A stretch of 64,000 nt of DNA from Parasalinivibrio latis (GTDB lineage Bacteria > Pseudomonadota > Gammaproteobacteria > Enterobacterales > Vibrionaceae). Below the pieces are notes generated by a model. That model was not told the DNA's origin. It made no database searches and saw only the letters and a program-made list of their open reading frames with translations. Each line of letters begins with the position of its first letter. The first letter of the stretch is position 1. This document shows, piece after piece, positions 9,153 through 18,266 of this stretch. The translations under genes and the position numbers were made by a program. The stretch lies in NCBI RefSeq assembly GCF_036825535.1, contig NZ_CP098813.1:186001-250000 (forward strand). Direction: 5' to 3'.

Positions 9153-10387
9153 GAAACCACCTTTACATCACCGGGAAAGACTGGCCGGTTGATTTCCTTT
9201 CCACTTAAGATGGCCTCAAAAATCTTCATCTGGGCATCAGAAGTTTCATCCCAGGAAAACTGCTCTGCATACCGACGCGTAGCCAAACGTGCCGGAGGGA
9301 GCGACAACAGTTCCTGTATCCCTCTGGCAATTGAAGCGGCATCTCGCTCCACCAGCACCCCGGCTTCCGGGGCGGCAACCACTTCCGGTGTTCCCCACAG
9401 GTTGGTGGCAACAACGGGTGTACCACACGCCATTGCTTCCAGAAGAACATTTGCCCACCCTTCCCGGCTGGATGCCAACACAAGGGCATTGGCGGCACCG
9501 TAATACCTGGCCAGTTGCTGTTGGCTCAGGGCACCGGCAAAAATTACCCGTTCTGACAGCCCGGCCTCAATTACCTGCTGTTTGAGGCTAGCTGCTTCCT
9601 CTCCGTCCCCGGCAATCACCAAAACAGCCTTTGACAAACTTGCTAGGGCATCTATGACAAGATGGTGGCCTTTTCGCTCCGTCAGGTGCCCGACAGAAAG
9701 CAATACTGTTACGTCCTTTGGAAGACCTAGTTCACTGCGTAGATCACGTTGTTTCTCTTCACGGGTAAATGGGAACAGCCTTAAATCCACGCCATTTCGC
9801 AACACCGTAATTTTTTCTGGCTTACCGCCAATTTCAATCATGGCATTTCGCAGCGCACCGCATACAGCCATGTTGTGCTTGCTCGCTTCCATCACTGAAA
9901 CAATTTCCTTTTGGGGCATCGAATAGCGTGGAATCAGGTTGAGGTCTGTCCCTCTGGCGGTACAGGTAAATGGGATCCTAAATTTTCCGGCCACATGTTT
10001 GATTGCTACGCCATCCGGGTAGAAATAGTGCCCGTCAATTAAATCCGGAATGTAATCATCAACAATGAGTTCACGAAGCTTTCGAGTAATCGCCTGACGG
10101 AGGAAAAAAGGGGTCAGTTGCCAGCCAACCTTGGGAATGACCGCATACCTGGGATGGAAAACTTCTATACCGTGCCTTACCTCTTTATCGGGTACACCAG
10201 CATACTTTGCATATTCGCCAAAATAAGAGGACTTAAACGGGAACCAGGGGACCGGAGCTATCACTTTGGCTTCTACATTGGGGTAACACTGCCTGAGCTG
10301 TCGAAGCCGGGTTTCTACGAAGACACCGTGGCGTTCACATCCCGAAAAGGGGTAAAGGGTGCTTACGGTAAGTAATCTCATCTGCAT
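9149..10387 (-). CDS. Family 4 glycosyltransferase, XrtA-associated
   Basis: A 412-residue GT-B glycosyltransferase: RLLTVSTLYPF at the N-terminus, TARGTDLNLIP near 145-155, VLRNGVDLRLFP near 199-210 and EGWANVLLEAMACGTPVVAT near 310-329, which holds the EX7E donor-binding motif. It probably adds one sugar of the repeat unit in the cytoplasm. The start is uncertain: ATG 10387 and 10381 both fit, 10417 is possible but lacks a ribosome-binding site, and the frame further upstream only shadows the amidotransferase gene. It follows that gene by about 46 bases and overlaps the next glycosyltransferase by ATGA. Confidence 0.88.
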   Translation of the reverse strand: MQMRLLTVSTLYPFSGCERHGVFVETRLRQLRQCYPNVEAKVIAPVPWFPFKSSYFGEYAKYAGVPDKEVRHGIEVFHPRYAVIPKVGWQLTPFFLRQAITRKLRELIVDDYIPDLIDGHYFYPDGVAIKHVAGKFRIPFTCTARGTDLNLIPRYSMPQKEIVSVMEASKHNMAVCGALRNAMIEIGGKPEKITVLRNGVDLRLFPFTREEKQRDLRSELGLPKDVTVLLSVGHLTERKGHHLVIDALASLSKAVLVIAGDGEEAASLKQQVIEAGLSERVIFAGALSQQQLARYYGAANALVLASSREGWANVLLEAMACGTPVVATNLWGTPEVVAAPEAGVLVERDAASIARGIQELLSLPPARLATRRYAEQFSWDETSDAQMKIFEAILSGKEINRPVFPGDVKVVS

Positions 10388-10433
10388 TCCATTATTGTCG
10401 GTTTCCCCAATATCCATATTTGGGCGTTCTGTA

Positions 10434-12317
10434 TTAGCCTTGAGCGTCAATAAACCTTGCCAGAATGAGCAGGCTCCACAAAGCTTCACTGTTGTCACGG
10501 GTGCCGCTTTGGTGCTGTTCATACAAGCGGCATAGGGCAACCTGATCAAACCACCCTTTCTGTGCGAGCTTTCCATCAAGTAGCTCCGGGCGGAGGGTCT
10601 GTGCAAGTGGACCTCGAAGCCATTCAGCCAACGGGATACTGAACCCCTTTTTAGGCCGGTAAAGAATCTGCTCACTCAGGTATGGGGCCATCGCCTTCTT
10701 CATCAGCCACTTTCCATCACGCCCCTGTATATTCAACTTGGAAGGTACGGAAAACCCCCACTCCCAAAGCACATGGTCCAGCAGTGGCGCCCGGACCTCC
10801 AAAGAATGATGCATACTCGCCCGGTCTACTTTGGTGAGAATGTCCCCAGGCAACCAGGTTTTCATGTCGAGGTACTGGATAAATTTCACAGGGTCGTCAC
10901 TGGGCGCATTTTCCGCGTGCCCTCGCATTACCTCTTCCGCCCGGTACCCGGCCAATTCCTTTTTGTAACTTTCACTGTATAGCGACCAGCGTTCTTCGAA
11001 TCGCAGTTTTGACATAGTGTGCGCATATGCATCAACGGCGGTTTTCGCCAATGCCTGAAAGGTAGTTTTGGCACGCAGTGGCCGGGGTGCCCAGTCGGCT
11101 TTGGGGTAAATTCTGCCGAGGGGGCCAAACACACCGGAACGCAGGGATTGAGGAAGGTAATCCCTTACCCGTTGCTCATGCATGTGAAGCCTGTGACGGC
11201 GGTACCCGGCAAAGAGCTCATCCCCACCATCTCCTGAAAGCACAACCTTCACCCGGCTTCGAGCCATTTCACAAACACGCAGGGTCGGCATGGCAGAGCT
11301 GTCTGCAAACGGCTCGTCGTACACACCAATCAGGCAATCGATCAGTCCCCGGTCGTCGGCAGAAACAACGCTGAGGGAGTGGTCTGTTTCATATCTCCGA
11401 GCAATGTAAGCGGCATAATCACTTTCATCAAAATCAGCCTCATTGAAACCTATCGCGCAAGTCCTGACCGGTTGTTCCGAAAGCCCGGCCATCTGGCTGA
11501 CAACTGCACTGGAATCCACCCCACCAGATAAAAATGCCCCAACCGGCACATCAGACCTCATACGCAGGTTTACCGCTTCCCTGAAATGCGACATAAAGCC
11601 GTCAACCCAGTCACTGTCACTGAAAATCTGTTCATGGTACGGCACATCCCAGTACGGTTCAGGGGTGAAGCTTCCGTTGCCCTGAATCAATAGCCTGCTC
11701 GCCGGGGGCAATTTAAACACATGTTTGTAAGGTGTGCCGGGGTCGGGGATATAACCGTACATGAGGTATTCTTCTACCATTTCAGGACGCAGTGACCGGC
11801 TGACATCCGGGTGAGCCATCACCGTTTTCAGCTCAGAGCCAAATACCAGTTGCCCTTTATCAGTCACAGCGTAATAAAATGGTTTTTTACCAAGGCGATC
11901 CCTGGCAGCAAAAAACACTTTTTCTCGGTTGTCCCAGAGGGCAAAAGCAAACATACCGCGAAAGTGTTTCACGCACTCTGTCCCCCAGGCGCGCCAGGAG
12001 AGGAGAAGTATTTCCGTGTCCGAGTGAGTCCGGATATGGTAGCCCAACCGGGACAACTCGCGCCCGAGTTCCACGTAGTTATATATCTCACCGTTAAACA
12101 CCAAGGCTATCTGGCTGTCCTCAGAAAGAAGCGGCTGGTGCCCACCGGAAAGATCAATGATCGAAAGTCGTCGATGCGCAAGCCCAATTTCCGGCAGTTC
12201 GAAGTAGCCTTCATCATCCGGCCCTCGGTGAGCTTGTATCCGGTTCATCCTGTGCAGCGAAACCATATCCACTGGATGCCGGTTTTCCAAATTCAGGATT
12301 CCTGCAATACCACACAT
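10434..12317 (-). CDS. XrtA/PEP-CTERM system amidotransferase (asparagine synthetase-like)
   Basis: A 627-residue protein of asparagine synthetase type. The N-terminal glutaminase domain begins MCGIAG, so Cys2 is the nucleophile, with RGPDDEG at 31-37; the synthetase domain has the ATP-pyrophosphatase loop SGGVDSS at 264-270. Full length matches the exosortase A-associated amidotransferase family. It would use glutamine ammonia to amidate a carboxylate, perhaps a uronic acid or other acidic group of the polymer (inference). Its ATG shares one base with the TGA of the acyltransferase gene, so the two are coupled. Confidence 0.92.
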   Translation of the reverse strand: MCGIAGILNLENRHPVDMVSLHRMNRIQAHRGPDDEGYFELPEIGLAHRRLSIIDLSGGHQPLLSEDSQIALVFNGEIYNYVELGRELSRLGYHIRTHSDTEILLLSWRAWGTECVKHFRGMFAFALWDNREKVFFAARDRLGKKPFYYAVTDKGQLVFGSELKTVMAHPDVSRSLRPEMVEEYLMYGYIPDPGTPYKHVFKLPPASRLLIQGNGSFTPEPYWDVPYHEQIFSDSDWVDGFMSHFREAVNLRMRSDVPVGAFLSGGVDSSAVVSQMAGLSEQPVRTCAIGFNEADFDESDYAAYIARRYETDHSLSVVSADDRGLIDCLIGVYDEPFADSSAMPTLRVCEMARSRVKVVLSGDGGDELFAGYRRHRLHMHEQRVRDYLPQSLRSGVFGPLGRIYPKADWAPRPLRAKTTFQALAKTAVDAYAHTMSKLRFEERWSLYSESYKKELAGYRAEEVMRGHAENAPSDDPVKFIQYLDMKTWLPGDILTKVDRASMHHSLEVRAPLLDHVLWEWGFSVPSKLNIQGRDGKWLMKKAMAPYLSEQILYRPKKGFSIPLAEWLRGPLAQTLRPELLDGKLAQKGWFDQVALCRLYEQHQSGTRDNSEALWSLLILARFIDAQG

Positions 12318-13465
12318 CAGTGTTTACCCCCTGCTATATGACGGACTAGAGACGTTCCCGGCGCAACGGGTTTTAAAGAAAACGGTTTTTCGACGATAAG
12401 GTATAGCGCGGTAGACGATATCCAGGTTGCCGCAAAAAAAAGTGGCAGTAACAGGTAAAGCTGGTAAGTCCACTCTGCCGCCGGGGCAACGACAAACGGC
12501 AAGACCATAAACAGGAATTTAAGTGTCAGGCCGTGAATGAGATAGTAGGAATAGCTCATGTTGCCAAACCACAACATAAACCGGCTGGTACAAATTCGGG
12601 ATAACAACCGGCTTTCATCCAGGCACTGGATACATACCAGTGCATAGCCGACAAACATCACAGCAATCTTCACCCATTCCCCCGCATCAGAAAACCGGTA
12701 CCATGCCAGCAATAAAAACACGACAGGAATAACCGGTAACCGCAACGGCGAGGTTACCTGCTCTTTGCCATATATAAATTCAAACAGCAGCATGCCTGAG
12801 AAAAACATCAACAACTCAGAATGGGAGGTATAACCAATGACAAGAGTAAAAAAGCCGGTAAAAGAAACTCCCGCCAGGAAGGCTACCCGTTGTGACCGTT
12901 GCCACTTTCGCATATTGAACACGCAAATAGCCAAAGGGACGGAAAGATAGAAAAACATCTCATAACTCAGGCTCCACGCGACGGAGATAATGGCTGTCAT
13001 ATCAAACATACCGGGGAGCAGCAGCACATTGCCTAGCACCAACCCGGCATCCGTCACCATATTTCCCGTGAATTTGCTTTGTCCGGGGAAAAACGCAGAC
13101 AGCAGAATGTAGATGGCAAGGACGCAGAGAAAAGTGGGATAAATACGCCGGATACGACGTTTAAAGTACGGAAGAAATGCCTGTTCACGCTTAATCAACA
13201 TGCCGTAGATAAGAAATCCACTTAATACGAAGAAAAGGTCTACCCCACTGGCTCCAATTGCCCGGTATGCTTTTACCGCCTCTCCATTGAAACCACTGGT
13301 ATCTAACCAGGGGAGTATTTGGGCGCAGTAGTGCACGACGAATACCATAAAGGCGGCGATTCCCCGCAGCCCCTGCATTGGCAGCAACCGCGCAGCTGTG
13401 CTGCCTGTGTCATAAAGTGCGTCAGCTTTGTTAATCCACCGGGACAGGGAATTCGTTTTATCCAT
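12317..13465 (-). CDS. Acyltransferase 3 (OafA-type) membrane O-acyltransferase
   Basis: A 382-residue integral membrane protein with about ten segments. The first has the AT3 motif GLRGIAAFMVFVVHY with the conserved histidine, followed by SGVDLFFVLSGFLIYG, both hallmarks of the family. These enzymes move acetyl or similar groups across the membrane to sugar hydroxyls. ATG 13465 lies six bases beyond the stop of the exosortase gene; the frame extends to 13729 but that part only shadows the exosortase gene and has a cysteine- and arginine-rich, non-protein-like composition. It probably acetylates the exopolysaccharide. Confidence 0.9.
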   Translation of the reverse strand: MDKTNSLSRWINKADALYDTGSTAARLLPMQGLRGIAAFMVFVVHYCAQILPWLDTSGFNGEAVKAYRAIGASGVDLFFVLSGFLIYGMLIKREQAFLPYFKRRIRRIYPTFLCVLAIYILLSAFFPGQSKFTGNMVTDAGLVLGNVLLLPGMFDMTAIISVAWSLSYEMFFYLSVPLAICVFNMRKWQRSQRVAFLAGVSFTGFFTLVIGYTSHSELLMFFSGMLLFEFIYGKEQVTSPLRLPVIPVVFLLLAWYRFSDAGEWVKIAVMFVGYALVCIQCLDESRLLSRICTSRFMLWFGNMSYSYYLIHGLTLKFLFMVLPFVVAPAAEWTYQLYLLLPLFFAATWISSTALYLIVEKPFSLKPVAPGTSLVRHIAGGKH

Positions 13466-13470
13466 CCTGC

Positions 13471-15054
13471 TTACAGCCCCCCTGCATCCTGTACAACTTC
13501 CCGGTTCACAGGTATCCCGGATGACTTGGCAAGAGGACGGTTTTGAGCTGGCCGCAAAGCAGCTTGATAAGGCCATATCCAGTAGCGCCCTGCCAACTCC
13601 CCGGCTTTCTGGCCCGCACCTGTATCGCCTACCGGTACCGCAACCGCAAAGACTTGCCCAACCGGCATCGTGCCGGACAGCCGTATAAGCGCATCCCAGA
13701 GTTTGATTTTGGCATTGCTGGTACCGCAATAGTTGTCAATGCAATAAAGGTAAATGACTGCCAGCCGGTTCCCGCCAGAGTCAGCCAACAACATTTTCCT
13801 CCCCACAACAGGTACTCCGCCCGGCCCGGCAAGTTCTATTCCCTGTGCGTAGTCAAGCGTCCAATACTCCGGGTCATAAAGCTCGTTCGACGCACTGATG
13901 AGTTCCCCTCTTGATCCTTGATGACGTGCTTTTGCCGTGGTGTCCGGGTACACCGCCCTGAAGTATCGGGCTCCGTTATCCGGAGACTCACCCAGTAACT
14001 GCATCGAGGTTCCTTCAAATTTGATTCCCCAGCGCCCTATCGGGGAATGGTTTCCCTCTTGAGCCAGGCTGACATTCTGAGGCAGGATTACAGCCTGGAC
14101 TTCGGGGTAAACAAGTTGATGGGTCACTTTTCCAGTCCACCATGCTGCGCTGCTCATCAGCACAACCACCAGCACTACTGCCGGCTGGGTTCGAGACACT
14201 GAAGATACCGGCGGTAATACAGAGGGGATTTCTGTATCAGCAAAGCGGTTGGCTACCGCAAAAATCAGTCCGATGACGACTGAGAAAAACACCCAGCCGT
14301 AAATCAGGTGGTCTGCGCCGGTTGCTACCGTCATATCGGACCAATAGCCAATCAGCACGATCAGCGTCGCGCGGAACCCGTTTGCAATAATGGGGAAAAC
14401 AAAGCTGAAACCGATGAACAGCAGACGCTTTTTCAAGCTGGCGAAGGACATGTAGGAAAACAGGCATCCCAATGCGACGCTGGCTATCAGGAAACGGATA
14501 CCTGAACAGGCTTCTGCTACCTCAAACAAGCCGTTTGGCACCGCAATAAACAGCGCTTCCCGGTAGACCGGTATGCCGACAAAACGTAAGAAACCGACGA
14601 CAAAGTCCGCAGTAATATTCTGCAATGCCGGGACAAACATCTCCCCAAATGGGATACAGAAAATAAGATAAAACAGGGGGAAGCTGATTATCCTGGCAAT
14701 CTGGTTCCCTACCATCCCCCAAATAACGAATATCAGGGCAAATACGGAAGCCGCATGCTGAAACAGTGATATATCGGCTACCCGGCCCACAAGCCAAAGA
14801 GCCAGGGGGCCAAGAAGCAACAAAATCGGCAGATAGGAAACTGAGGGTGTTGCCTGGCTCAACAACGCCTTTTTCTGCCAGCAAAGCCAGAGGCTGATAG
14901 GCAGGATCAAGAAGCCGTGCTGGTAAGTATTGGAGTTCATCCAAACCCCTACCATATCCTGTAGGCCACCATGGAAAACCACCAGCCACAACGTGAGGAC
15001 AACACCCAGCCTTATCCACATCGCTGTGTTTGGACGCATTCCTGATTCAACCAT
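13471..15054 (-). CDS. xrtA: Exosortase A fused to an EpsI-type domain
   Basis: This 527-residue protein joins two families. Residues 1-270 are an eight-span exosortase with candidate catalytic residues Cys183 (in EACSGIRF), Arg228 (in NGFRAT) and His249 (in GADHLIYGW). Residues 290-510 are an EpsI domain, with one membrane anchor near 291-306 and a periplasmic part containing the cysteine pair in YCIDNYCG. Exosortase A cuts the PEP-CTERM sorting signal of exported proteins in the inner membrane; EpsI is its usual partner and its job is not settled. The gene overlaps the upstream glycosyltransferase by 8 bases. Fused XrtA-EpsI proteins are known, so this is a variant and not a mis-joined frame. 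Confidence 0.93.
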   Translation of the reverse strand: MVESGMRPNTAMWIRLGVVLTLWLVVFHGGLQDMVGVWMNSNTYQHGFLILPISLWLCWQKKALLSQATPSVSYLPILLLLGPLALWLVGRVADISLFQHAASVFALIFVIWGMVGNQIARIISFPLFYLIFCIPFGEMFVPALQNITADFVVGFLRFVGIPVYREALFIAVPNGLFEVAEACSGIRFLIASVALGCLFSYMSFASLKKRLLFIGFSFVFPIIANGFRATLIVLIGYWSDMTVATGADHLIYGWVFFSVVIGLIFAVANRFADTEIPSVLPPVSSVSRTQPAVVLVVVLMSSAAWWTGKVTHQLVYPEVQAVILPQNVSLAQEGNHSPIGRWGIKFEGTSMQLLGESPDNGARYFRAVYPDTTAKARHQGSRGELISASNELYDPEYWTLDYAQGIELAGPGGVPVVGRKMLLADSGGNRLAVIYLYCIDNYCGTSNAKIKLWDALIRLSGTMPVGQVFAVAVPVGDTGAGQKAGELAGRYWIWPYQAALRPAQNRPLAKSSGIPVNREVVQDAGGL

Positions 15055-16330
15055 TCACAGCCTCCCCATATGTTTTTACGGGTGTTGCTGGCATCGCGAC
15101 CTGCCCGTCAAAGCCGGGGCCGCCATTCTGTAAAAAGGCCAAAACCGGCGATAGCTTGGCGTTCCAGCTGTACGTATCTGCAAGCCAACGGCGTGAAGTG
15201 GTGGCAACTGGCTTCTGGTCCAGTTGTTCAATCAGCCACGTTGCCATTAGGGCAGGATCGTCTGTCACCTGCAGCATTTCATTTGGGCAACCCTCAAGCC
15301 CTTCAATTCCCATTGGCGTCGTTGAAACAGGCAACTGCATGGCCATTGCTTCCAGAATTTTGTTCTGTATTCCCCTGGCTATACACATTGGTGCTACGGC
15401 AGCAGCCGCACCGGAGAGGTACGGCCTGACATCTTCGACCCTGCCTGTCACAACGACTCCACGTTGTGTTTCAAGGTCTTGTACCGACTTGCCGGGCTTG
15501 CTCCCGACAATGTAGAAACGCGCCTCTGGTCTTTTATCAATGATCAGGGGCCAGCAATGGCTGACAAACCAGATCACCGCATCTGCATTCGCCCAGTAAT
15601 CCATTGCGCCTGTAAATACGATGTAGTCAGCCCCGTCAAGGAGGTGATTTTCTGCCAGTACCATCTCTGCAGCCGGATCAAAAAACACCAGGTCAATACC
15701 GTTCCCCAGTGTTTGAACTTTATCCTTCAGCCCTGGCTCTACCCGTTGCCTGAAAAGTGCAGTTTCAGCATCTGAGATAAAACAGCAGACATTGAATTCG
15801 TCTACCAGCTGGCGTTCATAATCAGCAAGGCGGGCAGCTTCACGCCGGTAAACCCAGCGCATGACGCCGGAAGCGGTGTCGGCGTATTGTTGCCATTTGT
15901 CTGAATCAATGTCGGCCATATGGACAACTTTGTGGTAGTCATCCGGGGAATAGTGCGATACATACTGCGCCATCGATGAACAGTAGACAAAAAGATGCTT
16001 AATGCTGTGCCGGTCAATGACATCATCAACCCATTTTTGCATGCTGTTTCGGTAATAATACGGCAGTGTTATGGGCTCCCCGGACAGAAAGGCCCGAAGC
16101 CCGTACGCTTTTGCTGTGGCTGTATTCAATGTCACAACATTGACACTGGCAGCCATTGCAGTGAGCTCATCCAGGTACTGGCGGTCATAGTCGTCGTCGA
16201 TAAAACAGCCAAGATGGATATCATAGTGTTTGCCGAGGAATTTCAGCAGGTTAAAGGTGGTAATCTTATCCCCTTTGTTGGGGGGGAAAGGCATACGGTG
16301 GCAAAGGAATAACAACGGAGTTTTAGCCAT
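15047..16330 (-). CDS. XrtA-associated sugar transferase (Stp1-type GT-B glycosyltransferase)
   Basis: A 427-residue GT-B glycosyltransferase of the PEP-CTERM/EpsH1-associated type. It opens with LFLCHRMPFPPNKGDKI at about 7-23, characteristic of that family, and has TLGNGIDLVFFDP near 217-229, VVTGRVEDVRPYL near 307-319 and the donor-binding GIQNKILEAMAMQLPVSTT near 333-351. It probably adds a sugar to the lipid-linked repeat unit. It starts three bases after the FemAB gene stop and overlaps xrtA by 8 bases, so all three are cotranscribed. Confidence 0.92.
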   Translation of the reverse strand: MAKTPLLFLCHRMPFPPNKGDKITTFNLLKFLGKHYDIHLGCFIDDDYDRQYLDELTAMAASVNVVTLNTATAKAYGLRAFLSGEPITLPYYYRNSMQKWVDDVIDRHSIKHLFVYCSSMAQYVSHYSPDDYHKVVHMADIDSDKWQQYADTASGVMRWVYRREAARLADYERQLVDEFNVCCFISDAETALFRQRVEPGLKDKVQTLGNGIDLVFFDPAAEMVLAENHLLDGADYIVFTGAMDYWANADAVIWFVSHCWPLIIDKRPEARFYIVGSKPGKSVQDLETQRGVVVTGRVEDVRPYLSGAAAAVAPMCIARGIQNKILEAMAMQLPVSTTPMGIEGLEGCPNEMLQVTDDPALMATWLIEQLDQKPVATTSRRWLADTYSWNAKLSPVLAFLQNGGPGFDGQVAMPATPVKTYGEAVNG

Positions 16331-16333
16331 ACA

Positions 16334-17377
16334 TCACCCCAAATACCGTGAAAGAACAGGACCGAACTGGCGACTCACTCCAAGCGGGAGACGCTTCCAC
16401 ATATTGATCACGGCTGCATACCGTGGATTGTTTGGCGAAAGGTTTGGAAGTTGCTTGGCTTTAACCAAGGCGCAGCGGTAATGGAGTGCCTCTTCTGTCA
16501 TTCCCCAGTGTTGCTTGTATTTGTAGGAGCCTGAGTCTTTTTTGCTGCGACCGAAATCAAAACGGCGATATCCCCTGGAGGCCGCGTGGCACATAAGCTG
16601 GTAATACATGTAGTCATTGCTTTTCAACGCCCGCGCAGCTTCTATCCCCCCTCCGTAGTAGGGCAACACCTGGTCTCGGAAGTAGAAACTCAAAACCGCA
16701 GATACAGCATTTCCATCCGCATCTTTCACCACCAAGGCTTCACACTGACTGCCAAATTCTTTTTTCAGTTCCCGGAACAGCCGGCGGCTGAAAACCGGGG
16801 TGCCGAGGTTGCGTACACTTTCTGAATAAATGTCATAACACTGATCAACGTCATGTTGAATTTCCCAGGACAGTCCGTTTTTCAGAGAATGCCTGACGAC
16901 CGCCCGCTGTTTACGTTTTATGGAGGTGAGGATTTGCTCCGGGTCATCATCAATATCCCGCCAGAAAGCAGCATGGCTGCAATGGTGCTGCCAACGGCAA
17001 TCTCCTTCTCTGGCTTCCCGGTCACGAAGCTCAATATGATCCACACCAAGCCGCTGCCCCCGTTCTAACGCCTCGCATTCAAGTGCCAGCCTGATTTCTT
17101 CGTCATCCGCAAGTGCGCCACCGTAAACACAAAACGGCGTTGAAACCAGGGTATGGCCAAACAGCATACTTTTTTGCCTGACCAAAGGTAAAAGCCCAAC
17201 CACAGCACCACTTTGCCATGCCATCAGGTATAGCGTTCGGTGGCCCAATGCATTTTCGACAACTCGCCGCCATCCACTGAGGTGAAAAAAACTTCCCTCA
17301 GGATGTGTATCAACATAGGCGTCCCAAATATGGGAGTGGGCGCTATCCAGTGGCAAAATCTGTAATGACGCTGTCAC
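16334..17377 (-). CDS. FemAB-related protein, XrtA/PEP-CTERM system-associated
   Basis: A 347-residue protein of the FemAB/GNAT type. The acetyltransferase-like core includes GSFFHLSGWRRVVENALGHR near 28-47, and the C-terminal part carries the family pattern GYRRFDFGRSKKDSGSYKYK near 272-291. FemAB relatives transfer aminoacyl groups; what this subfamily transfers is not known. The start is GTG at 17377 with AGGA seven bases upstream; it overlaps the deacetylase gene by 35 bases, and no other good start exists near the conserved N-terminus. Membership of the XrtA operon is typical. Confidence 0.9.
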   Translation of the reverse strand: MTASLQILPLDSAHSHIWDAYVDTHPEGSFFHLSGWRRVVENALGHRTLYLMAWQSGAVVGLLPLVRQKSMLFGHTLVSTPFCVYGGALADDEEIRLALECEALERGQRLGVDHIELRDREAREGDCRWQHHCSHAAFWRDIDDDPEQILTSIKRKQRAVVRHSLKNGLSWEIQHDVDQCYDIYSESVRNLGTPVFSRRLFRELKKEFGSQCEALVVKDADGNAVSAVLSFYFRDQVLPYYGGGIEAARALKSNDYMYYQLMCHAASRGYRRFDFGRSKKDSGSYKYKQHWGMTEEALHYRCALVKAKQLPNLSPNNPRYAAVINMWKRLPLGVSRQFGPVLSRYLG

Positions 17378-18263
17378 GTTGATGTCCTCTAAACAAATCC
17401 GTGTCCAATTGGTAAACGCGGGACATGGTGTCCCAGCGGTAAAGCGAAAACAGTCGATTCAGCCGGTGCTCAGTCCGGTTCAAATTCAGGTAATGCCTGA
17501 ACTTTGTTTTTAGTGGAATTCCTTGCATACGCGGTTGCCCCGGATCCAGCTCCCAGGGGTGGATATATAAACTGAAAGGTGCCCCGGTATCATTGAGATA
17601 CCTGTCTATAAGGCGGGTCGTCACACCCAGCGGATATAGGCGAAAATAACCTCCTCCCCCAATCGGGATATTCCGACCCATCAGCGAAAGGGTTGGAATT
17701 GGGATTTCTGTAATCCCCTCTGGCCGTTTGTGGATGAACCGGGGCCATTCAGGAACCCCATAGTGGTCGTGCTGTACCGGGTATGTGCTGCTGGAAAAGG
17801 TAAAGCCCATTTCAGCCAACACTGAAAAAGCCCATTCATTGCTTGTGTTGATGGAAAAGCTTGGTGCCCGGTAACCTCTCACAGCCTCACCGGTAATTGA
17901 TTCCAATAACAGCTTTGCCCGCGAGACATCCGCTTCAAATCCATGGCGGTCCAGTTCTGTCACCCGCTGGTGGTGGAAACCGTGACAGGCGATTTCATGG
18001 CCTTTCTGGTGAATTTCAGCCACCAGGGCCGGGCAACGTTCTGCTACCCAGCCGAGAACAAAGAAAGTCGCCTTTACATTGTGGTTTTCAAACAAATCGA
18101 GCAGTTTCCGTGTGCTTTCCACTACCCTCAGAGGATATTTCTCTCCCCACTGCTCCCGACTGACAACTCCGTTAAACGCCGATACCTGGAAGTAATCTTC
18201 CAAATCAACTGTCATCGCCAGAGGGGCAGAATTGTTTGAAGTTTGATGCCATCCTTGCGTCAT
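17343..18263 (-). CDS. XrtA system polysaccharide deacetylase (CE4)
   Basis: A 306-residue carbohydrate esterase family 4 protein. Motif 1 is MTVDLEDYFQ at about 17-26 with the catalytic and metal-binding aspartates, motif 2 is the metal-binding HGFHHQ near 94-99, and motif 3 is YRAPSFSI near 132-139. It has the subfamily ending near IHPWELDP. It belongs to the exosortase A-locus deacetylases (PEP-CTERM subfamily) and should remove N-acetyl groups from the nascent polysaccharide. It starts three bases after the sugar transferase gene stop. Confidence 0.93.
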   Translation of the reverse strand: MTQGWHQTSNNSAPLAMTVDLEDYFQVSAFNGVVSREQWGEKYPLRVVESTRKLLDLFENHNVKATFFVLGWVAERCPALVAEIHQKGHEIACHGFHHQRVTELDRHGFEADVSRAKLLLESITGEAVRGYRAPSFSINTSNEWAFSVLAEMGFTFSSSTYPVQHDHYGVPEWPRFIHKRPEGITEIPIPTLSLMGRNIPIGGGGYFRLYPLGVTTRLIDRYLNDTGAPFSLYIHPWELDPGQPRMQGIPLKTKFRHYLNLNRTEHRLNRLFSLYRWDTMSRVYQLDTDLFRGHQRDSVITDFATG

Positions 18264-18266
18264 AAC

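Noticed and set aside
13466..13729. N-terminal extension of the acyltransferase into the exosortase gene.
   Set aside because: The added residues are cysteine- and arginine-rich and shadow the EpsI part; ATG 13465 directly after the exosortase stop begins the conserved family region.
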